Origin: Microbacterium elymi
Lineage (GTDB): Bacteria; Actinomycetota; Actinomycetes; Actinomycetales; Microbacteriaceae
Direction of reading: 5' to 3'
DNA length: 64,000 nt
Assembly (NCBI RefSeq): GCF_021582895.2
Contig: NZ_CP091139.2
Location: forward strand, 3,162,001-3,226,000
In this document: positions 19,371 through 29,043 of the stretch, one piece after another
Numbering within the stretch: position 1 is the stretch's first letter
Layout: each line of letters opens with the position of its first letter
Notes under the pieces: model-generated
Database searches by the model: none
Told to the model about the DNA's origin: nothing
The model's input: only the letters and a program-made list of their open reading frames with translations
Made by a program: the position numbers and the translations under genes

Positions 19371-19769
19371 ATGCCCGCATCGAAGGAAATGCCCGACACG
19401 CTCAAGCGCTCGCCGAAGCACGCCCAGGAGATCTGGTCGAAGAGCCACGACTCCGCCGTCGACGAGTACGGCGAGGGCGAGCGCGCCCACCGCACCGCTT
19501 TCGCCGCGCTCAAGCACGAGTACGAGAAGGTCGGCGATCACTGGGAGAAGAAGGACAGCGCCGGCCCGAGCGACAGCAAGGCGAAGAGCAGGCGCGGCTC
19601 GTCCGGCACCTCCCACGGCGGCGTCGACGCGAACGCCTCGAAGGAGCACCTGTACGACGTGGCGAAGAAGCTCGACATCGACGGACGCAGCTCGATGTCG
19701 AAGGATCAGCTCGTCGACGCCATCGAGAAGGCGAACAAGCGCGAGACGCGCGAGGCGCGCCAGAAGTAG
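19371..19769 (+). CDS. ChaB family protein with C-terminal Rho-N/SAP-like helix
   Basis: This is an intact 132-residue protein. The N-terminal half (MPDTLKRSPKHAQEIWSKSHDSA, then YGEGERAHRTAFAALKHEYEKVGDHWEKK) is the ChaB fold named after E. coli ChaB. After a Ser/Gly linker comes ASKEHLYDVAKKLDIDGRSSM-type sequence like Rho N-terminal domains. Such fusions occur in actinobacteria; a nucleic-acid-binding role is inferred. AGGGAGAT lies before ATG 19371. Confidence 0.85.
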   Translation: MPASKEMPDTLKRSPKHAQEIWSKSHDSAVDEYGEGERAHRTAFAALKHEYEKVGDHWEKKDSAGPSDSKAKSRRGSSGTSHGGVDANASKEHLYDVAKKLDIDGRSSMSKDQLVDAIEKANKRETREARQK

Positions 19770-19971
19770 CCGCCGCGTGCCCCTGAGCAGGGGCCGCGTC
19801 AGTCGGGAGCAAGCGGAAGCTGAGTGATCTCGCGCGTGGCGAGGTCGACCATCGCCGCGCTGTCGGGCGGAACCGGCGTCCACCCCTCGACGTCGAGCCC
19901 GCTGGACGACACTCTGCTGCGGGCGGATCCGTACCCGGCCGGGTGAGCGGGCCGTCTGCCACACTGGCGGG

Positions 19972-20976
19972 ATGAAGCTGCTCCTCCTCGGCGGCACCGC
20001 CTGGCTCGGCCGCACGGTCGCCGCGGCGGCCCGCGACGCGGGTCACGACGTGACCTGCGTGGCGCGCGGCTCGGACGTCCCCCCGGGCGTCGCGCTGGTG
20101 CACGCCGACCGCGACCGCGACGACGCGCTCGCCTCCCTCGCCCGGACGAGGTGGGATGCCGTCATCGACGTCGCCCGGCAGCCCGGGCAGGTGCGGCGGG
20201 CGGTGCAGGCGCTCGAGCCGGTGGCCGGCACCTACGTGTTCGTGTCGACCGTCAGCGTCTACGCGTCGCACGCCGAGCGCGGCGGGGACGAGAGCTCCGA
20301 GACCCTCGCGCCGCTGGATGCCGACGTGATGGACGTGCTGGAGCAGTACGGGCCCGCCAAGGTCGCTTGCGAGCAGGCCGTCCTGGCCGGCTTCGGGCCC
20401 GAACGCAGCGCGATCGTCCGTCCCGGGCTGATCGGCGGGCCGGGCGACGGCAGCGGCCGGACCACATACTGGGTGAGGCGCTTCGCCCATCCGTCGAACC
20501 CGCCGGGCACGGTGCTGGTGCCGGATGCCCCGGACCTGCCGACATCCGTCATCGACGTCCGCGACCTGGCCGACTGGCTCGTGCGGCTGGCCGCCCAGCG
20601 GACGGCCGGCACCTTCAACGCGGTCGGCGATTCGATGCCGTTCCCCGCGCACCTGCAGACCGCCCGCGACGTCGCCGGCCACACCGGCGCGCTCGCCGCC
20701 GCCTCGGCCGACTGGCTGCGCGCGCACGACGTGGACGAGTGGGCCGGGCCCCGCTCGCTGCCGCTGTGGCTGGCCGATCGGGACGCCTACGGCATGGGCG
20801 ACCGATCGAACGCCCGCGCCCGGGCCGCCGGTCTCGCGCTGCGGCCCCTGGCCGAGACGCTCGCCGACGTGCTCGCCGCGACCGCCGGGCAGGACGCGCG
20901 CGGCATGCAGGCGCTCGGCGCCGGACTCACGGACGACGAGGAGCGCGCGCTGCTCGCCGCGCGCGCAGCGGGCTGA
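19972..20976 (+). CDS. NAD-dependent epimerase/dehydratase-like protein
   Basis: This is an intact 334-residue extended SDR. The N-terminus MKLLLLGGTAWLGRTVAAAA has a GGTxxLG dinucleotide-binding loop. YVFVSTVSVYASH and YGPAKVACEQAV give a Y-x3-K active-site pair. This NAD-epimerase-like group often acts as reductase or epimerase; the substrate is unknown. There is no obvious operon partner; an MFS exporter follows 76 bases downstream. Confidence 0.85.
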   Translation: MKLLLLGGTAWLGRTVAAAARDAGHDVTCVARGSDVPPGVALVHADRDRDDALASLARTRWDAVIDVARQPGQVRRAVQALEPVAGTYVFVSTVSVYASHAERGGDESSETLAPLDADVMDVLEQYGPAKVACEQAVLAGFGPERSAIVRPGLIGGPGDGSGRTTYWVRRFAHPSNPPGTVLVPDAPDLPTSVIDVRDLADWLVRLAAQRTAGTFNAVGDSMPFPAHLQTARDVAGHTGALAAASADWLRAHDVDEWAGPRSLPLWLADRDAYGMGDRSNARARAAGLALRPLAETLADVLAATAGQDARGMQALGAGLTDDEERALLAARAAG

Positions 20977-21052
20977 ATCGACCCGAGCACGGCCGACCCC
21001 GACCGCGCCGACGGCCCGTCGGCGCGGCGACCCGCGGCGATACTGTGTACGG

Positions 21053-22508
21053 ATGACGGACGCCCGGGGACCAGACCAGTACACGCCCGACCCGCGTCGC
21101 TGGCGGGTGCTCGGCGTCCTGGTCGTCGTGCTGTTCATGTCGCTGATGAGCGTGAGCAGCATCAACGTCGCCCTGCCCACCATCGAGCACAGCATCGGCG
21201 CCACCCAGTCCGAGCTCGCAGTGGGTGCTGTCCGGGTACGCGCTCACGTTCGGCATCGGACTGGTCATCGCCGGCCGCGCCGGCGACATCTACGGGCGCG
21301 GACCGCTGTTCATGATCGGCGTCGCGATCTTCACGGCCACCTCGATCTGGTCGGGCCTGGCTGCCGACCCGCTCTCGCTCAACCTCTCCCGGGCGCTGAT
21401 GGGCATCGGGTCGGGACTGGTCAGTCCGCAGGCCGTCGGCATGATCCAGCAGTACTTCCGCGGAGCCGAACGCGGGCGGGCGTTCGGCATCTTCGGCAGC
21501 GTGGTGGGGGTGTCGGTCTCGATCGGCCCGCTGCTGGGCGGGCTGCTGATCCAGGCCGGCGGACCGGATGCCGGGTGGCGGTGGATCTTCTTCGTCAACG
21601 TGCCGATCGGCATCATCGCGCTGGTCCTGGCCGCCATCTGGATCCCCAAGCCGCTGCTGAACCGCAACCTCCCCGCCGATCCGCTCCGCCCGGCCACCGG
21701 CCGCGACCTCGACCCGATCGGGTCCGTCCTGCTCGGGCTCGCCGTCCTGGCGGTGATGCTGCCGTTCCTGGAGACCCGCAGCACGCCGCTGGTCTGGCTC
21801 GCGCTGCCGGTCGGCATCGGCATCCTGCTGCTGTGGGTCTGGTGGGAGAACCGGTACAAGGATCGCGGCCGCGAGCCGATGGTCGACCTGCACATCTTCC
21901 GGGTGACGAGCTTCGCGAACGGCACGCTGCTGGTGAGCCTCTACTTCCTCGGCGTGACCAGCGTGTGGATCCTGGTCGCCCTGTACATGCAGGAGGGGCT
22001 CGGCCACACCGCCCTGGAATCGGGGCTGGTCGGCTGCCCAGCTCGATCCTGTCGGCGTTCGCCGCGCTCTGGGCGGGGCGCAGCGTCGCCAAGCTCGGCC
22101 GCAAGGTCGTGATCGGAGGCCTCTACAGCGCGATCGTCGGACTCGTGCTGAGCATCCTGGTGGTGTGGCTGCACGCGCGCGGGCTGGCCAGCGAGTGGTG
22201 GCTGCTGGGCAGCCTCGTCTTCGTCGGGATCGCGCAGGGGGCGGTGATCAGCCCGAACCAGGCGCTCACGCTCGCCGAGGTGCCGCTGCAGTACGCGGGC
22301 AGCTCGGCGGCGTCATGCAGACGGGCAGCGCGTGGGCACCTCGGTCGGGATCGCCGTGATCACGGCGCTCGCGTTCGCCGTGCTGGCCGTGAGCAACTGG
22401 TCCGTCGCGTTCATGCTCGGGTTCACCGCGATCGTCGTGATCGTGGTCGTCGCACTCGCGGTCGCGTACCGCGATCTGCGGCAGCGGCACGGCAACGCCT
22501 GGCTGTAG
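21053..22508 (+). CDS. MFS transporter, DHA2 (EmrB/QacA-like) family
   Basis: LVVVLFMSLMSVSSINVALPTIEHSIGA is the DHA2 first helix, followed by GRAGDIYGRGPLFMIG (motif A) and LSRALMGIGSGLVSPQAVGMI. The gene carries an extra C at 21213 (CTCGCAG for CTGCAG) and lost bases near 22037, 22311 and 22325. Corrected, it has 485 residues and about 14 TM helices. It probably exports drugs or other hydrophobic compounds by proton antiport. Confidence 0.88.
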
Positions 22509-22523
22509 CGCTCAGCCCTGTGC

Positions 22524-23030
22524 TCAGCCGAGCACCCGGATCGCGTCGCGGATGTCGCGGTACGTGCGCTCGTCGAATCCCACCAGACGCACCTCGGCCA
22601 CCCGGGTCGAGGTGGCACTGACGGTCTCGACGGCGGCGGCCACGGCATCCTGCTTCGGCCACCCGTAGACACCCGCGCTGATCAGCGGGAACGCGACGCT
22701 CACAGCGCCCAGCTCGTCGGCGACCTCGAGGCTGCGCCGGTAGCACGAGACCAGCAGCGAGCGGTCGCGCTCGCCGGCGGTGTGGTTCGGTCCCACCGTG
22801 TGGATCACCCAGCGGGCAGGCAGGCGCCCGGCGGTGGTCCAGCCGGCGTCTCCGGTGGCCAGCCCGTGCGGGAAGCGCGCGATGCAGTCGCGCAGGATGT
22901 CGGGGCCGCCGGCGCGATGGATCGCGCCGTCGACGCCGCCTCCGCCGCGCATCGCGTTGTTCGCGGCATTGACGATCGCGTCCACGTCCTGCCGGGTGAT
23001 GTCGCCGTGCACGGCGATCAGCTCAGGCAT
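22524..23030 (-). CDS. Macro domain protein (O-acetyl-ADP-ribose deacetylase-like)
   Basis: This is a 168-residue single macro domain: MPELIAVHGDITRQDVDAIVNAANNAMRGGGGVDGAIH (ADP-ribose loop with NAANN and GGGGVDGAI), then VIHTVGP and FPLISAGVYGWP. Characterised relatives hydrolyse O-acetyl-ADP-ribose or mono-ADP-ribosyl groups. Its start overlaps the end of the upstream DUF488 gene by 8 bases, so the two are coupled. Confidence 0.92.
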   Translation of the reverse strand: MPELIAVHGDITRQDVDAIVNAANNAMRGGGGVDGAIHRAGGPDILRDCIARFPHGLATGDAGWTTAGRLPARWVIHTVGPNHTAGERDRSLLVSCYRRSLEVADELGAVSVAFPLISAGVYGWPKQDAVAAAVETVSATSTRVAEVRLVGFDERTYRDIRDAIRVLG

Positions 23031-23556
23031 CCTTCTCCTCCGGATAGGTGATCGACTCTTCGTCGACGCGCGCGAACGAGGTGAGGGTCTCTTCCCGCGC
23101 CGGCCCCGGCCCGATGATGTCGAGCACCGACACGCCCCGCACGATCAGCGCGTCGCCGATCAGGGACCGGTGGCAGCGCCACGGCACCGCCTCGGCGCAC
23201 ATGATCGCCGTCGGGCGCGCGTGCGCGATGCGCAGCAGTTCGTCGAGGCCGGCCGAGAACTCCGGTGTCTGCATGTGGTCGGCGTAGCCGCGGAAGCTCG
23301 CGTTGCGCCAGCCGGTGTTCACCGATGCCTTGGTCGTGTGCCGCAAGCCGCCCAGGGCGGCCAGATGCTCGTATGCGATGCCGCGCTCGGCCAGGGACGC
23401 ACCCAGTGCGTCCTCGTTGAACTGCGGCGTGTGCCGCGAGCGAGGGACGGTGCGCACATCGACGACGCCGCGCACTGAGTTCGCCTCCAGCAGCGCGACG
23501 AGCTCGTCCACCGAGCGGGTCGAATGGCCGATGGTCCACACACGCAGAGGAGCCAT
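23023..23556 (-). CDS. DUF488 family protein
   Basis: ATG 23556 opens MAPLRVWTIGHSTRSVDELVALL, the DUF488 signature (TIGHS), followed by VVDVRTVPRSRHTPQFN and AIMCAEAVPWRCHRSLI. The protein has 177 residues. DUF488 proteins are of uncertain function and often travel with nucleotide or ADP-ribose enzymes, consistent with the overlapping macro-domain gene downstream. Confidence 0.88.
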   Translation of the reverse strand: MAPLRVWTIGHSTRSVDELVALLEANSVRGVVDVRTVPRSRHTPQFNEDALGASLAERGIAYEHLAALGGLRHTTKASVNTGWRNASFRGYADHMQTPEFSAGLDELLRIAHARPTAIMCAEAVPWRCHRSLIGDALIVRGVSVLDIIGPGPAREETLTSFARVDEESITYPEEKDA

Positions 23557-23617
23557 GGGCTCGACTCTAGGACGGCCGACGACCCTCCGGGCGGCTCCGG
23601 CCCGTAAAATGGCCCAC

Positions 23618-24272
23618 ATGGCATCCGGCATCCGGGCCAGCAGACGTGAGGACGTCCTGCGCCTCCTCGACGAAGCGGGGGAGCCGCAGACGATCGCGGC
23701 ACTGGCCGACCGGCTCGGCGCTCACCCGAACACGGTCCGCTTCCACCTCGAGCGGCTCCTTGCCGACGGTCAGGTCGAGCGCACCGTCGACGACCGGGGC
23801 CTGCCGGGCCGCCCCGCGCAAGCTGTTCCGACGGGTGCGGAAGATGGATGGTGCGGCCGCCCGCCGGTATCGGATGCTGGCCGAGATCCTGGTCGACGAG
23901 CTCGCCCGCACCCCCGAACCCGCCGGCTCGGCGATCGCCGCCGGACGACGCTGGGGCCGGCGTGAAGCGGCCCAGACGCCGACCGACGATCCGGTCAGCG
24001 GGCTGGTGCTGATGCTCGAGCGGGTGGGATTCTGCCCCACCCGCGGCGAGGCCGCCGACGAGCTGAGCGTGTGCCACTGCCCGTTCCTCGAGCTCGCCCA
24101 GCAGCATCCCGAGGTCGTGTGCTCGGTCCACCTGGGACTGATGCAGGGGGCGCTTCAGGAATGGGATGCCTCGACCGAGGTGGAGCGCCTGGTCCGGCAC
24201 GAGCGCCCCGACGTGTGCGTCGCGCATCTGTCCGGCCGCACCGAGGTCGAGGAGCGCACCCCCCACCCATGA
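23618..24272 (+). CDS. HTH transcriptional regulator with C-terminal cysteine cluster
   Basis: An N-terminal winged helix (REDVLRLLDEAGEPQTIAALADRLGAHPNTVRFHLERL) is followed by a helical ligand domain containing four Cys in the spacing C-x12-C-x-C-x13-C (GFCP to VVCSVH). This suggests an Fe-S or metal site, as in SufR-like regulators, though the spacing is not one I can match. One extra base at 23816 breaks the frame; corrected, GRPAQLFRRVRKMDG, 217 residues. ATG 23618 is seven bases after TAAAAT, a leaderless arrangement. It overlaps the start of the next MFS gene, its probable target. Confidence 0.75.
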
Positions 24273-25503
24273 CCGACGCCTCCGCGCCGCCGGTGGGGAC
24301 CACCCTCCTGCGCCAGACCGGCCTGCCCTACTTCGTCGTCGCGTTCATCGCGCGGCTGCCGTTCGCGATGATGGTGGTCGGCGTGCTCACGCTGGTCGTC
24401 TCGGCGCGCGGATCGCTGTCGCTGGGCGGACTCACCTCGGCCGCCGTGGGCCTGGGCACCGCCTGCTTCGGTCCGCTGCTGGGCGCGGCGGCCGATCGCT
24501 TCGGGCAGCGGGCGGTGCTCGCTGCTGGTCGGCACCGCGAACGGCATCGTGCTGGCGCTGTTCGCCTGGATCGCCTACAGCACCCTGCCCGATGCGGCCA
24601 TGCTCGTCTGCGCGTTCCTTATCGGGGCGACCGCACCCCAGGTGGCGCCGCTGTCGCGCTCGCGACTGGTGACGATCATCGGCGCCCGCATCGCCCCGGA
24701 CCGCCGCGACCGCGTCTTCAACGCGACGATGGCCTACGAATCGGCGGCCGACGAGACGGTGTTCGTCATCGGGCCGTTCATCGTCGGCGTGCTCGCCTCG
24801 CTGATCGCACCGTGGGCGCCGCTGGTCGGGGCCGCCGTGCTGACGGTCGTGTTCGTCGGAGCGTTCGCCCTGCATCCCACCTCGCCGCCGCCGCAGACCC
24901 GCTCGCACGGCGCCGCCGTCGGCCCGGTGTCGGAGCTGTTCCGGCCCACGCTGCTCGTGGTGGTGGTCGGCATCCTCGGGGTCGGGCTGTTCTTCGGCTC
25001 GATGCTCACCTCACTCACCGCGTTCATGGACGATCGCGGCGCGCCCGAGCAGGCCGGGCTGCTGTACGGCGTGATGGGGATCGGATCGGCGACGCTCGCG
25101 CTGGCGGTCGCGGTGTTCCCCGAGTCGTTCCGTCGGTCCGCGCGCTGGCTCGTCTTCGGCGCCGTGATCCTGGCGGGCACGCTCGCGCTGCCGTTCGTGA
25201 CCGGCGTCGGGACGATGATCGCCGCGCTCGCCGTGATCGGGATCGGGATCGGGCCGACTCTGGTCACCCAGTACAGCTTCGGCGCCGAGCGCAAGCCCGG
25301 TGGGCCGCTCGGCCACCGTGATGACGATCCTCGGCTCGGCCGTGATCGTCGGCCAGGCCATCGGCTCGGCGGTGACCGGCGAGGTCGCCGCGCGCGCCGG
25401 CACCGAGGCATCCCTGCCGTTGCCGATCGTCTCGGCGGCCGTGGTGGTGGCCACCGGGCTGGTGAACGCGTTCCTGTCCCGCACGCGCGCGATTGTCGCT
25501 TGA
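24269..25503 (+). CDS. MFS transporter
   Basis: The gene starts at ATG 24269, overlapping the regulator stop by four bases (ATGA). LPYFVVAFIARLPFAMMVVGVLTL begins a 12-TM MFS fold, and GAAADRFGQRAVLLLVG is motif A once the extra C at 24513 is removed. A second extra base at 25293 (GCGCAAGCC for GCGCAGCC) hides YSFGAERSPVGRSATVM. The corrected length is 410 residues. The substrate is unknown; it was probably acquired as a regulator-transporter pair. Confidence 0.85.
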
Positions 25504-25522
25504 GCCGCGCAGGTCGCTGACC

Positions 25523-25772
25523 GGCCCTTCGTCTCGCTGCGCTCGCTCAGGGACCTGCCTGCAGGTCGCTGAGCGAGGAGCGCAGCGCCGAGACGAAGCG
25601 CGGTGGCTGCTGGCCGGCCCTTCGTCTCGCTGCGCTCGCTCAGGGACCTGCCTGCAGGTCGCTGAGCGAGGAGCGCAGCGACGAGACGAAGCGCGGTGGT
25701 TGCTGGCCGGCCCTTCGTCTCGCTGCGCTCGCTCAGGGACCGGCCTTCGTCTCGCTGCGCTCGCTCAGGGAC
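25523..25772. repeat. Tandem palindromic repeat cluster
   Basis: Two full units and a partial third of about 92 bases lie between convergent genes. Each unit is a near-perfect inverted repeat whose arms read CTTCGTCTCGCTGCGCTCGCT and its complement, with GGGACCTGC-CTGCAGGTC at the centre. The same sequence family occurs at 29537-29693 and inside pilD. It could act as a transcription terminator, but the multiple copies point to a REP-like family. Confidence 0.85.
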
Positions 25773-25779
25773 CTGCTGA

Positions 25780-26238
25780 TCAGGCCTTCGCGCACACCCA
25801 GCCGTCGGGGATCGTCCCGGCATCCAGGAACCGGGCCAGCTGCTCCCGCTGCTCCGCCGACAGATCGGCATCCGCCCGGGGGTAGACGATCGGCTCCTCC
25901 TTGCTGTTGTGGCTGTCCAGCAGCGCCAGCAGCTCGCGGGATGCCTGCTGCGCCGCGTCGGCCGCGGCATCCATCAGCAGGTCCTCGAGGCTGTCCATCT
26001 GCCGCCACAGCTCGCCGTGCTCGCGCTCCATCACCAGGATCGGCATCATCATGCCGGCGGCCCGCAGCGGCGGGAAGAGGAACTCCTCCTCGAGATAGAT
26101 GTGGCGGCGCAGGGCGGTCATCGCCTCGCGCAGGGGGCCGGGGCCGGCATCGGGGTCTGCGAGGGAGGCCTCGATGCCGGCGTCGATGGCGTGGTGCTCG
26201 CCGGTCAGCGCATCGGCGAGCTGCGTGCCGTCGGACAT
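25780..26238 (-). CDS. Hemerythrin-like HHE domain protein
   Basis: This is a 152-residue protein with the HHE layout: GEHHAIDAGIE, a later RRHIYLEEEFLFPPL, MEREHGELWRQMD and LDSHNSKEEPIVYP. These supply the His and Glu/Asp ligands of a di-iron site. It probably senses or scavenges O2, NO or reactive species. It follows the OsmC gene with a TGATG stop/start overlap, so it forms an oxidative-stress operon with it. Confidence 0.88.
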   Translation of the reverse strand: MSDGTQLADALTGEHHAIDAGIEASLADPDAGPGPLREAMTALRRHIYLEEEFLFPPLRAAGMMMPILVMEREHGELWRQMDSLEDLLMDAAADAAQQASRELLALLDSHNSKEEPIVYPRADADLSAEQREQLARFLDAGTIPDGWVCAKA

Positions 26239-26681
26239 CAGTCCTCGAGCTGCGCATCCACGGTGATCGTCGCGCCCGCGAACAGGCGCGAGACCGGGCA
26301 GAGCGCCGCGGCCTCGTCGACGATCGATGCGAAGGTCGCGGCATCCACGCCCGGCACCTGTCCGCGCACGGTGATCTTCGAGGTGGTGATGGTGGGCACG
26401 CCGTCGACCGGGTCGAGGGTGACCTCGCTGGAGACGACGAGTCGCTGCGGGGGAGTCTTGTGCTCGCCCAGCGTGAGCGCCAGTGCCATCGAGAAGCAGG
26501 AGGAGTGCGCGGCGGCCAGCAGCTCTTCGGGGCTGGACTTGCCGCCCGGCGCCTCGGTCCGTGATGCCCAGGTGACCTGCTGGCCGTCGAGGGCGCCGCT
26601 GCTGGTGTTCCCGAACGTGCCGGTCCCGGCGGCCAGGCTGCCGTCCCATGTCGTCGTCGCATTGCGTACCGCGAGGCTCAT
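26238..26681 (-). CDS. osmC: OsmC-family peroxiredoxin-like protein
   Basis: ATG 26681 opens MSLAVRNATTTWDGSLAAGTG. The family's two cysteines are present, in ELLAAAHSSCFSMALAL and EAAALCPVSRLFAGATI, giving a 147-residue OsmC protein that reduces organic hydroperoxides. The open frame extends to 26765, but that part is promoter DNA. It is the first gene of an operon with the hemerythrin-like gene. The 125 bases upstream are AT-rich and contain a palindrome. Confidence 0.9.
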   Translation of the reverse strand: MSLAVRNATTTWDGSLAAGTGTFGNTSSGALDGQQVTWASRTEAPGGKSSPEELLAAAHSSCFSMALALTLGEHKTPPQRLVVSSEVTLDPVDGVPTITTSKITVRGQVPGVDAATFASIVDEAAALCPVSRLFAGATITVDAQLED

Positions 26682-26710
26682 GTCGCTCCCATCGTCTGCG
26701 TAATTTCCAT

Positions 26711-26720
26711 ACGAATTCGT
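26711..26720. promoter_or_regulatory. Palindrome in the osmC / acyl-CoA synthetase divergent region
   Basis: ACGAATTCGT is a perfect 10-bp palindrome inside an unusually AT-rich stretch (26696-26745) between divergent genes. It is a plausible operator, for example for a stress regulator, but no regulator is encoded next to it. Confidence 0.35.
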
Positions 26721-26806
26721 GTGTAAAAACACTATCGCGTTCGGACCCGGTGCGGCACGGTTCATCTGAGTAGGCTTCCGTTCGTCGGACGAGCAAGGGA
26801 GTGCAC

Positions 26807-28525
26807 ATGCCAGCGCAGGGACGAGCGGCCACGGCGGGCACGGAGTCCGTCCGCGAGGCGAGGGACTTCCTTTTCGCGCACGCCACTGACTACGACGGGG
26901 CGGTGAGCGGGTTCGCCTGGCCCGAGCTGTCCGAGTTCAACTTCGCGCTCGAGTGGTTCGACGTGGTCGCCGGCGAGCATCCCGACCGGGCCGCGGTCAC
27001 GATCGTCGAGGCCGACCTGTCGGCGCAGTCGTGGTCGTACGGCGCGCTGTCGGCACGCAGCGACCAGGTGGCCAATTGGCTGCGCACCCTCGGCGTGCAG
27101 CGCGGCTCGCACGTCATCGTGATGCTGAACAACACGATCGAGCTATGGGAGGTGATGCTGGGCATCGCCAAGATCGGCGCCGTCTCGATCCCGACCTCGA
27201 CGCTGTTGTCGGCCGCCGACGTGGCGTATCGGGTCTCGAAGGGCGCGGTCGACGCGATCGTGACGCTGACCGCGCTGGCCGACCGGCTGTCGGAGGTCCC
27301 GGCATCCGTCGCCCGCATCGGCATCGGCGACGATCTGCCCGAGAGCTGGACGGGGTGGGATGCCGCGGCCGACGCCGCGACGGACTTCGAGCCGGACGCG
27401 CCGACGCCGGCGGCCGACACCGGGCTGCTGTACTTCACCTCGGGCACCACGAACCGCCCCAAGCTGGTCGCGCACACGCAGGTGTCGTACCCGATCGGAC
27501 ACCTGTCGACGATGTGGTGGCTGGGCGTGCGGCCCGGCGACGTCCATCTGAACATCTCGTCTCCGGGCTGGGCCAAGCATGCGTGGAGCAGCTTCTACTC
27601 GCCGTTCCTGGCACAGGCGACGGTGTTCGTGTTCAACTACGACCGCTTCGACGCGGGGGTGCTCATGCAGGTGATGGAGACGCACCACGTCTCCACGCTG
27701 TGTGCGCCGCCGACGGTGTGGCGGATGCTGATCCAGGCCGACCTCGGCCAGCTCACGCACCCGCCGCGCGAGCTGGTGGGCGCGGGCGAGCCGCTGAATC
27801 CCGAGGTGATCCATCGGGTGCGGGATGCCTGGGGCTCCACGATCCGGGACGGATACGGCCAGACCGAGATGACCTGCTGCGTCGGCAACTCGCCCGGACA
27901 GCCGGTCACAGACGGGTCGATGGGGCGGCCGCTTCCCGGCTACCCGGTGGTGCTGGTGGATCCCGTGACCGGTCAGATCGCGGCGGACGAGGGCGAAGTG
28001 TGCCTGGATCTGTCGCGGCCGGTGCTGGGCCTGATGGCCGGGTACTACGAGGATGAGGAGGCGACGGCATCCACGCGTGCCGGCGGGTTCCACCACACCG
28101 GCGACATCGCGTCGCGCGACGCCGACGGGTATCTCACCTATGTGGGTCGGGCCGACGACGTGTTCAAGGCGTCGGACTACAAGATCTCGCCGTTCGAGCT
28201 CGAGTCGGTGCTGCTCGAGCACGATCTTGTCATCGAGGCGGCGATCGTGCCGAGTCCGGACGAGCTTGCGGCTCGCGGTGCCGAAGGCCTACATCTGTCT
28301 GACGGCCGGGGCGGCGGCGGACCCGGATGCCGCAGCTCGGCGATCTTCGCCCACGCGCGTGAGCGGCTCTCGGCGCATCAGCGGGTGCGGATCATCGAGT
28401 TCGTCGACGATCTGCCCAAGACGATCTCGGGCAAGATCCGCCGAGTGGATCTGCGTGCGCGCGAGGCTGCGCGGGTCGTGGCGGGGGATGCCGCGGGTCA
28501 GCACCTCGATCGCGACTACCGCTGA
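26807..28525 (+). CDS. AMP-binding acyl-CoA synthetase (medium-chain/aromatic acid type)
   Basis: ATG 26807 has GGGAG six bases upstream. The adenylate-forming motifs are present: LLYFTSGTTNRPKLVAHTQ (P-loop), YGQTE, HHTGDIASRDADGYLTYVGRADDVFK and the C-terminal catalytic Lys region ISGKIRR. Two indels (an extra T at 28266, CTTGCGG for CTGCGG, and a lost base at 28335) interrupt the C-terminal domain; corrected, the protein has 572 residues. It activates an acid to its acyl-CoA; the chain type is a guess from similarity to MACS enzymes. Confidence 0.88.
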   Translation: MPAQGRAATAGTESVREARDFLFAHATDYDGAVSGFAWPELSEFNFALEWFDVVAGEHPDRAAVTIVEADLSAQSWSYGALSARSDQVANWLRTLGVQRGSHVIVMLNNTIELWEVMLGIAKIGAVSIPTSTLLSAADVAYRVSKGAVDAIVTLTALADRLSEVPASVARIGIGDDLPESWTGWDAAADAATDFEPDAPTPAADTGLLYFTSGTTNRPKLVAHTQVSYPIGHLSTMWWLGVRPGDVHLNISSPGWAKHAWSSFYSPFLAQATVFVFNYDRFDAGVLMQVMETHHVSTLCAPPTVWRMLIQADLGQLTHPPRELVGAGEPLNPEVIHRVRDAWGSTIRDGYGQTEMTCCVGNSPGQPVTDGSMGRPLPGYPVVLVDPVTGQIAADEGEVCLDLSRPVLGLMAGYYEDEEATASTRAGGFHHTGDIASRDADGYLTYVGRADDVFKASDYKISPFELESVLLEHDLVIEAAIVPSPDELAARGAEGLHLSDGRGGGGPGCRSSAIFAHARERLSAHQRVRIIEFVDDLPKTISGKIRRVDLRAREAARVVAGDAAGQHLDRDYR

Positions 28526-28539
28526 CCGCGTCGCCTTGA

Positions 28540-29001
28540 TCAGCCCTGCGCGTGGCGCGTCACGGGGGGCGGCACGATGACGACATCCTCTTCGGGCACG
28601 CCCTTGACCACGACAGTCGCCCCGGGCCGGACGATCTGTGTCTTGCCGTCGACCTGCAGACGGACGATGCCGGTCCGTGCACCCCGACGCGCCGCTCCGA
28701 AGGCCCTCGAGGTGAAGCCGGCCTTCTCACGTTCGGCGCGTGCCACCTTCCTGGCGGCGTGGAGCCGCTCTTCGGCGCGATCCGCGCGTTCCTCGGCCTC
28801 CGTGACTGCGGTCTCGGAAGCCTGCACACTCTGCCGGGCCGCCTCGAGTTCGGTGCGCAGCGCCTCGGCATCGGGCGCTGGATCCGTCACGGCGGGAGTG
28901 GGCTCGTCATCCCAACGGAACGTGGGCTCACCGAGATCATCTGCAAGCTCTGCCTGCACGGCGGCGATGAACGCGAGCGCGTCATGCTTGCTGATCGCCA
29001 T
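28540..29001 (-). CDS. Hypothetical coiled-coil protein
   Basis: This is a 153-residue intact protein. The N-terminal third is acidic, followed by a long heptad-rich coiled coil (ALRTELEAARQSVQASETAV and onward) and a small beta-rich tail, VRLQVDGKTQIVRPGATVVV, ending VPPPVTRHAQG. No family recognised. It is convergent with the acyl-CoA synthetase. Confidence 0.7.
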   Translation of the reverse strand: MAISKHDALAFIAAVQAELADDLGEPTFRWDDEPTPAVTDPAPDAEALRTELEAARQSVQASETAVTEAEERADRAEERLHAARKVARAEREKAGFTSRAFGAARRGARTGIVRLQVDGKTQIVRPGATVVVKGVPEEDVVIVPPPVTRHAQG

Positions 29002-29043
29002 CAGGACCTCCGCAGCAGTGTCACTGTGTCACCGAGCCTTGCA

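Noticed and set aside
19510..21204. A 564-residue open frame on the minus strand
   Set aside because: It is a shadow of the ChaB-like, epimerase and MFS genes, with no recognisable domain.
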